10,489 nucleotides of DNA, taken from positions 1 to 10,489 of the forward strand of contig QHXH01000330.1 of NCBI GenBank assembly GCA_003222855.1. Reading direction: 5' to 3'. This document shows positions 6,875 to 10,489 of the stretch, piece by piece. The DNA comes from Acidobacteriota bacterium (GTDB lineage Bacteria > Acidobacteriota > Blastocatellia > Pyrinomonadales > Pyrinomonadaceae). The notes beneath the pieces were generated by a model, which saw only the letters and a list, made by a program, of their open reading frames with translations, ran no database searches and had not been told where the DNA came from. The translations under genes were made by a program, and so were the position numbers. Every line of letters starts with the position of its first letter. Position 1 is the first letter of the stretch.

Positions 6875-6991
6875 CTCCGTCAGTCCTCACTTTTCAAGAT
6901 TGTAGAAGTTAAAAAACAAATCAGATTACAACTCAAGCTACCACCGCGCGTCTGAAGAATCAAGAGAGGTGAAACTCGAAAACTATAAAGT

Positions 6992-7021
6992 TTGACAAGG
7001 TTTCCAAGCGAGCGTTATAGT
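6992..7021 (+). promoter_or_regulatory. Sigma-70-type promoter for the RodZ-like gene
   Basis: TTGACA at 6992-6997 matches the -35 consensus exactly. TATAGT at 7016-7021 is one base off the -10 consensus, with 18 bases between. Transcription would start near 7028, giving a leader of about 110 bases before the ATG at 7141. It lies in the divergent region between the BMC operon and this gene. Confidence 0.7.
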
Positions 7022-7049
7022 GCGCGCCAACGCATAAGCTGTGACGGGC

Positions 7050-7130
7050 ATGACCGAATCTTGTGGAAGAGCGCTCATGCTTCGATATTACGAAACTGGC
7101 TTGTGCGTCGCCTGCATGATCCAAGTCTGA
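7050..7130 (+). CDS. Possible small leader ORF upstream of the RodZ-like gene
   Basis: A 26-codon frame from ATG 7050 reads MTESCGRALM then LRYYETGLCVACMIQV and stops with TGA at 7128-7130. An in-frame ATG at 7077 has GGAAGAG at 7065-7071, 5 bases upstream, a good ribosome site, and would give 17 residues. It lies wholly within the predicted leader of the downstream gene and ends 10 bases before that gene's ATG, so it could couple or tune its translation. There is no family recognition; a chance frame of this length is quite possible. Confidence 0.3.
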   Translation: MTESCGRALMLRYYETGLCVACMIQV

Positions 7131-7140
7131 CTGAATCGAA

Positions 7141-7695
7141 ATGGCGGAAAGCATCGGAGAAAAGCTGCGACTCGCACGCGAGGCGCGGGGGATTGTTCTG
7201 CGCGACATCTCCGAGCAAACGCGAATCTCAATACGGTATCTGGAAGCGATTGAGAAGGACGATTTCCGCAGGTTGCCGGGTGGAATATTCAATCGCAGTT
7301 TTATCCGCGCCTATGCAAAATTCATCGGCTATGATGAGAACAACGCGCTCGAGGATTACGCAAGAACGTTGCGCGAGCGCGGCCAGTCAGATGACGAAGG
7401 ATCCAGGGTGCATCAATCGCTGGTCTACACCGACGATGGTGGCAGCCACAGCCGCTCGCCTTTGATCACCTTGTTGTTGGCCATCATAATTCTGGCGGCG
7501 CTCTCGCTGGCGGTGTGGGCCGTTCTGCATTTTTATCAGCGCAGTCAACGTCCCCGTGGCACGCGCGAGCAAGGAATGAATGCCGCCCCGGTCAATCAAT
7601 CCATAATTCGATCGGCTATGATCCCGACTACGGCGAATCAGAAAACAGTTAAGCCGAAAACAATTAAGGAGGCGCAGCACGCTGTTTTTGTTTAG
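7141..7695 (+). CDS. RodZ-like helix-turn-helix, single-membrane-helix protein
   Basis: A 184-residue protein with the N-terminal HTH_25-type domain found in RodZ, the cell-shape protein that links MreB to the membrane. Residues 4-75 show the pattern SIGEKLRLAREARGIVLRDI, SEQTRISIRYLEAIEKDDF, RLPGGIFNRSFIRAYAKFIG. A hydrophobic stretch at 107-131 (PLITLLLAIIILAALSLAVW) is the membrane helix, followed by about 50 basic and polar residues with no recognisable domain. Full RodZ has a larger periplasmic C-terminal domain that is missing here, so this is a short RodZ-like protein rather than certain RodZ. The HTH would be cytosolic. A promoter at 6992-7021 serves it, and a terminator at 7774-7805 ends the unit. 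Its Shine-Dalgarno is weak. Confidence 0.8.
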   Translation: MAESIGEKLRLAREARGIVLRDISEQTRISIRYLEAIEKDDFRRLPGGIFNRSFIRAYAKFIGYDENNALEDYARTLRERGQSDDEGSRVHQSLVYTDDGGSHSRSPLITLLLAIIILAALSLAVWAVLHFYQRSQRPRGTREQGMNAAPVNQSIIRSAMIPTTANQKTVKPKTIKEAQHAVFV

Positions 7696-7703
7696 AGTGT
7701 TCG

Positions 7704-7739
7704 TTGCGCAAACGCTGCGATGTTTCGCAGTGTGCGCAA
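7704..7739. other. Imperfect stem-loop after the RodZ-like gene
   Basis: TTGCGCA at 7704-7710 pairs with TGCGCAA at 7733-7739, and CGCTGCGA pairs with TTCGCAG in the interior. This gives a long GC-rich hairpin with few defects and no T-run after it. It could be a processing or protective hairpin ahead of the terminator, or a binding site. Confidence 0.45.
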
Positions 7740-7773
7740 AGTCGGCATGTTTGCGTTCAGGACTTATCCGAAG

Positions 7774-7805
7774 TGCCCGCATGAACTGCGGGCATTTTCT
7801 TTTTT
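7774..7805 (+). terminator. Rho-independent terminator
   Basis: A perfect 7-bp stem TGCCCGC (7774-7780) / GCGGGCA (7788-7794) with a 7-base loop is followed by TTTTCTTTTTT (7795-7805). It is placed to end the RodZ-like transcript ahead of guaB. Confidence 0.85.
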
Positions 7806-7830
7806 GAAGTAAAGTACCAGAGACCAAATT

Positions 7831-7836
7831 AAGGAG
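7831..7836 (+). promoter_or_regulatory. Shine-Dalgarno of guaB
   Basis: AAGGAG lies 14 bases before the ATG at 7851, longer than the usual 5-9 bases. No better-spaced start codon exists that preserves the family's N-terminal pattern, so ATG 7851 is kept. Confidence 0.5.
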
Positions 7837-7850
7837 TAATCGAAGCAATC

Positions 7851-9255
<1,405 letters not shown>

Positions 9256-9292
9256 CTGGAATGATTCCTTCTCAACGATCTGAGTAATTTCT

Positions 9293-9320
9293 AATCCTGT
9301 TAATTTTGTAAATCCTGTCC
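9293..9320. repeat. Short direct repeat AATCCTGT
   Basis: AATCCTGT occurs at 9293-9300 and 9311-9318 in an AT-rich stretch between guaB and the convergent secreted-protein gene. Similar degenerate AATCCTGT words are, from memory, common between genes in several bacterial groups. The rest of the 9256-9330 gap shows no terminator hairpin. Confidence 0.4.
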
Positions 9321-9330
9321 AACTCTCTCG

Positions 9331-9876
9331 TTACCGCATTGATGCCAAAAGATCTGCTAATCGATTCACTATAATGAGCAGCGTGTGTCCGGCTTGGTCC
9401 ACGTGACCAGTGGCCGCTTGGCTTTTAGCACTAGCCGCCTCATCCGCCGAACCCAGGAGTTTCGCATAGTAAGGCCGCAATTCCGCTGTGCTGGAAAAAT
9501 AGGTTTCCAAGCTTTCCAACCCGACGCGAAAATCTTCAAAGTTAGAAGTGATCTTCGCCATGTTTCGCTCTTGCGTCGGCGAAGAGGTTCCCGACCTGGC
9601 CGCTGCCGCTTGCGCGTCGAGATCTTTCGCGACGCCCCCCAATAAATAAAGAAAAGTCGTTAGGTTCTTGATCTGTGTCGCTATTCTGGTTGCGCCTTCC
9701 ATTTTAACCGCAGCCGCAGTTGCTGAAGGCTTTGCGGTCTTCGAAGTTTGTGTTCCGCGGCGAGTAGTGCGCGAACGAGTTTGCGTTCCGCGCCGTGTAG
9801 TGCGCGAACGCGTTTGCGCGAAGGCCGCGGTTGATAGCACCAGAAGCACGCATGTTGAAACGATGACTTTTTTCAT
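9331..9876 (-). CDS. Secreted basic protein with 11-residue tandem repeat, function unknown
   Basis: A 181-residue exported protein. Residues 1-20 are a clear signal peptide (MKKVIVSTCVLLVLSTAAFA) with cleavage before QTRSR. Residues 22-43 are two perfect copies of TRSRTTRRGTQ, strongly basic. After a Ala/Lys/Ser-rich stretch, residues 60-181 are predicted mostly helical (TRIATQIKNLTTFLYLLGG, NMAKITSNFEDFRVGLESL, TLLIIVNRLADLLASMR), so a periplasmic helical domain on a basic stalk is likely. ATG at 9874-9876 was chosen because it starts the MKK signal peptide; a GTG two codons earlier is possible. GGTGGG precedes it. No enzyme motif is seen. It faces guaB convergently. Confidence 0.8.
   Translation of the reverse strand: MKKVIVSTCVLLVLSTAAFAQTRSRTTRRGTQTRSRTTRRGTQTSKTAKPSATAAAVKMEGATRIATQIKNLTTFLYLLGGVAKDLDAQAAAARSGTSSPTQERNMAKITSNFEDFRVGLESLETYFSSTAELRPYYAKLLGSADEAASAKSQAATGHVDQAGHTLLIIVNRLADLLASMR
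9748..9813 (-). repeat. Two 33-bp tandem repeats inside the secreted-protein gene
   Basis: Units 9781-9813 and 9748-9780 encode identical 11-residue segments (TRSRTTRRGTQ) but differ at several bases, so the copies are not brand new. The repeat number could vary between strains. Confidence 0.85.
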
Positions 9877-9955
9877 ATTCACACACCCACCAGTATTTTT
9901 GCCCTCAAGCCTGCGTCAATGATTTATATCAGTCAAGCTCGCTCGGTGCGCGTTC

Positions 9956-10015
9956 GGAGTACCGCCTTCAGGCGGAATGTCTTAGACTGTTAATTCCGCG
10001 TAAACGCGGAACTCC
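9956..10015. repeat. Two-hairpin palindromic intergenic element before lipB
   Basis: Hairpin 1 is CCGCC-TTCA-GGCGG (9962-9975). Hairpin 2 is TTCCGCG-TAAA-CGCGGAA (9994-10011). An outer pair GGAGT (9956-9960) / ACTCC (10011-10015) could close both into a three-way junction. It ends 13 bases before the lipB start, so it would lie in the lipB leader if transcription starts upstream. The form suggests a dispersed repeat rather than a known riboswitch. Confidence 0.7.
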
Positions 10016-10028
10016 AAACATTTACTCG

Positions 10029-10489
10029 ATGCAAAAGCGAACTCTGAAGGTCGAACGACTGGGCCGCGTCGAATACGCCGCCGCACTCGATCTGCAAAAG
10101 CAAACCGAAGCGTCCGTTTTGACGGGCGCACAGCCGGATACGTTGCTTCTGCTCGAGCATCCGCACACGTTGACTCTCGGTCGGCGCTCGGCGCAAGACG
10201 GAGTCATCTCGACCAATAAAGTATTGAGATCGCACGGCGTGACCATCTTTGAGACCAATCGCGGCGGCAAGACTACTTATCATGGACCAGGACAGATAGT
10301 CGGCTATCCGATCATCAATTTGAGTCCGGATCGTGAAGACGTGCATCGTTACGTGCGCGATCTGGAAGAAGTGTTAATTCGCACACTGCACGACTTTGAC
10401 ATCGAAGCCTTCCGCATTAAAGGATTGACGGGAGCGCATACTGAAGGCGGCAAGGTCGCGGCCATCGGCGTGCATATCGCCCGCTGGAT
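10029..10489 (+). CDS. lipB: Octanoyltransferase LipB, 3' end outside window
   Basis: Transfers octanoate from octanoyl-ACP to lipoyl domains, the first step of endogenous lipoate synthesis. The visible 153 residues begin MQKRTLKVERLGRVEYAAAL. They contain the family signatures LLLLEHPHTLTLGRRS (residues about 39-54), TNRGGKTTYHGPGQIVGYPI (about 77-96) and GLTGAHTEGGKVAAIGVHIA (about 131-150), where the Lys of KVAAIG is the conserved active-site lysine. The catalytic cysteine lies further downstream, outside the window. The usual W in GLTGVW is replaced here by H. ATG at 10029-10031 gives the normal family N-terminus; no strong Shine-Dalgarno is seen. Confidence 0.95.
   Translation, partial: MQKRTLKVERLGRVEYAAALDLQKQTEASVLTGAQPDTLLLLEHPHTLTLGRRSAQDGVISTNKVLRSHGVTIFETNRGGKTTYHGPGQIVGYPIINLSPDREDVHRYVRDLEEVLIRTLHDFDIEAFRIKGLTGAHTEGGKVAAIGVHIARW

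Noticed and set aside
6899..6904. TACAAT on the minus strand as -10 box of the BMC operon
   Set aside because: Good -10 match about 35 bases before the BMC-H start, but no acceptable -35 hexamer at 16-19 bases; not strong enough to list as a promoter.
7696..7850. Purine riboswitch before guaB
   Set aside because: The conserved purine-riboswitch core is not visible; the region shows only a stem-loop and a terminator for the upstream gene.
9892..9919. TTGACG/AATACT promoter for the secreted-protein gene (minus strand)
   Set aside because: Transcription would begin about 9 bases before the ATG, leaving no room for the ribosome site.

Overview
The window most likely comes from an acidobacterium, probably of the Blastocatellia/Pyrinomonadaceae type. 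This is inferred from gene content, a moderately GC-rich sequence, 'DLSGTW'-type secreted proteins and many short dispersed palindromic words between genes. No taxonomic marker gene is present, so the assignment is tentative.

Region 1 (1-6874, all on the minus strand) is a bacterial microcompartment (BMC) operon read from right to left. It starts with a BMC-H shell protein (6476-6874), an AdhE/EutE-like CoA-acylating aldehyde dehydrogenase with a long two-part tail (4620-6386) and an EutN/CcmL pentameric vertex protein (4208-4537). Next come an ACT-domain protein of the UPF0237 type with an unusual N-terminal helix (3621-4097), a zinc-ribbon membrane protein (2967-3521), a UPF0210/DUF711 protein (1500-2861) and a secreted 'DLSGTW' protein (902-1495). 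The last part holds a 23-codon remnant of a BMC-H gene (815-886), an AbrB-like antitoxin plus a Doc (Fic-fold) toxin with an in-frame amber codon (170-801), and a second BMC-H gene cut by the window edge (1-170). The aldehyde dehydrogenase and shell proteins imply a compartment that oxidises an aldehyde to acyl-CoA. The enzyme that makes the aldehyde is not in view. Each of the first five gaps between genes of this operon contains a long imperfect palindrome; the last genes are packed tightly and have none.

Region 2 (6875-7140) is a divergent intergenic region. It has a good sigma-70 promoter for the rightward gene and a possible small leader ORF.

Region 3 (7141-9255, plus strand) has a RodZ-like helix-turn-helix/single-TM protein, a rho-independent terminator, and guaB (IMP dehydrogenase). 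guaB carries a frameshifting deletion, inferred at 62 bp, that removes the catalytic cysteine loop.

Region 4 (9256-10489) has a small secreted basic protein on the minus strand with a 33-bp tandem repeat, a two-hairpin intergenic element, and the start of lipB (octanoyltransferase), which runs off the right edge.

Most notable points: a UPF0237-UPF0210 gene pair recruited into a BMC operon, with the ACT protein carrying an encapsulation-peptide-like N-terminus; a toxin-antitoxin module placed between a truncated BMC-H gene and its near-identical paralogue; palindromes in successive operon gaps; and three damaged genes in one window (guaB, doc, BMC-H fragment), which may be biological or partly due to assembly.
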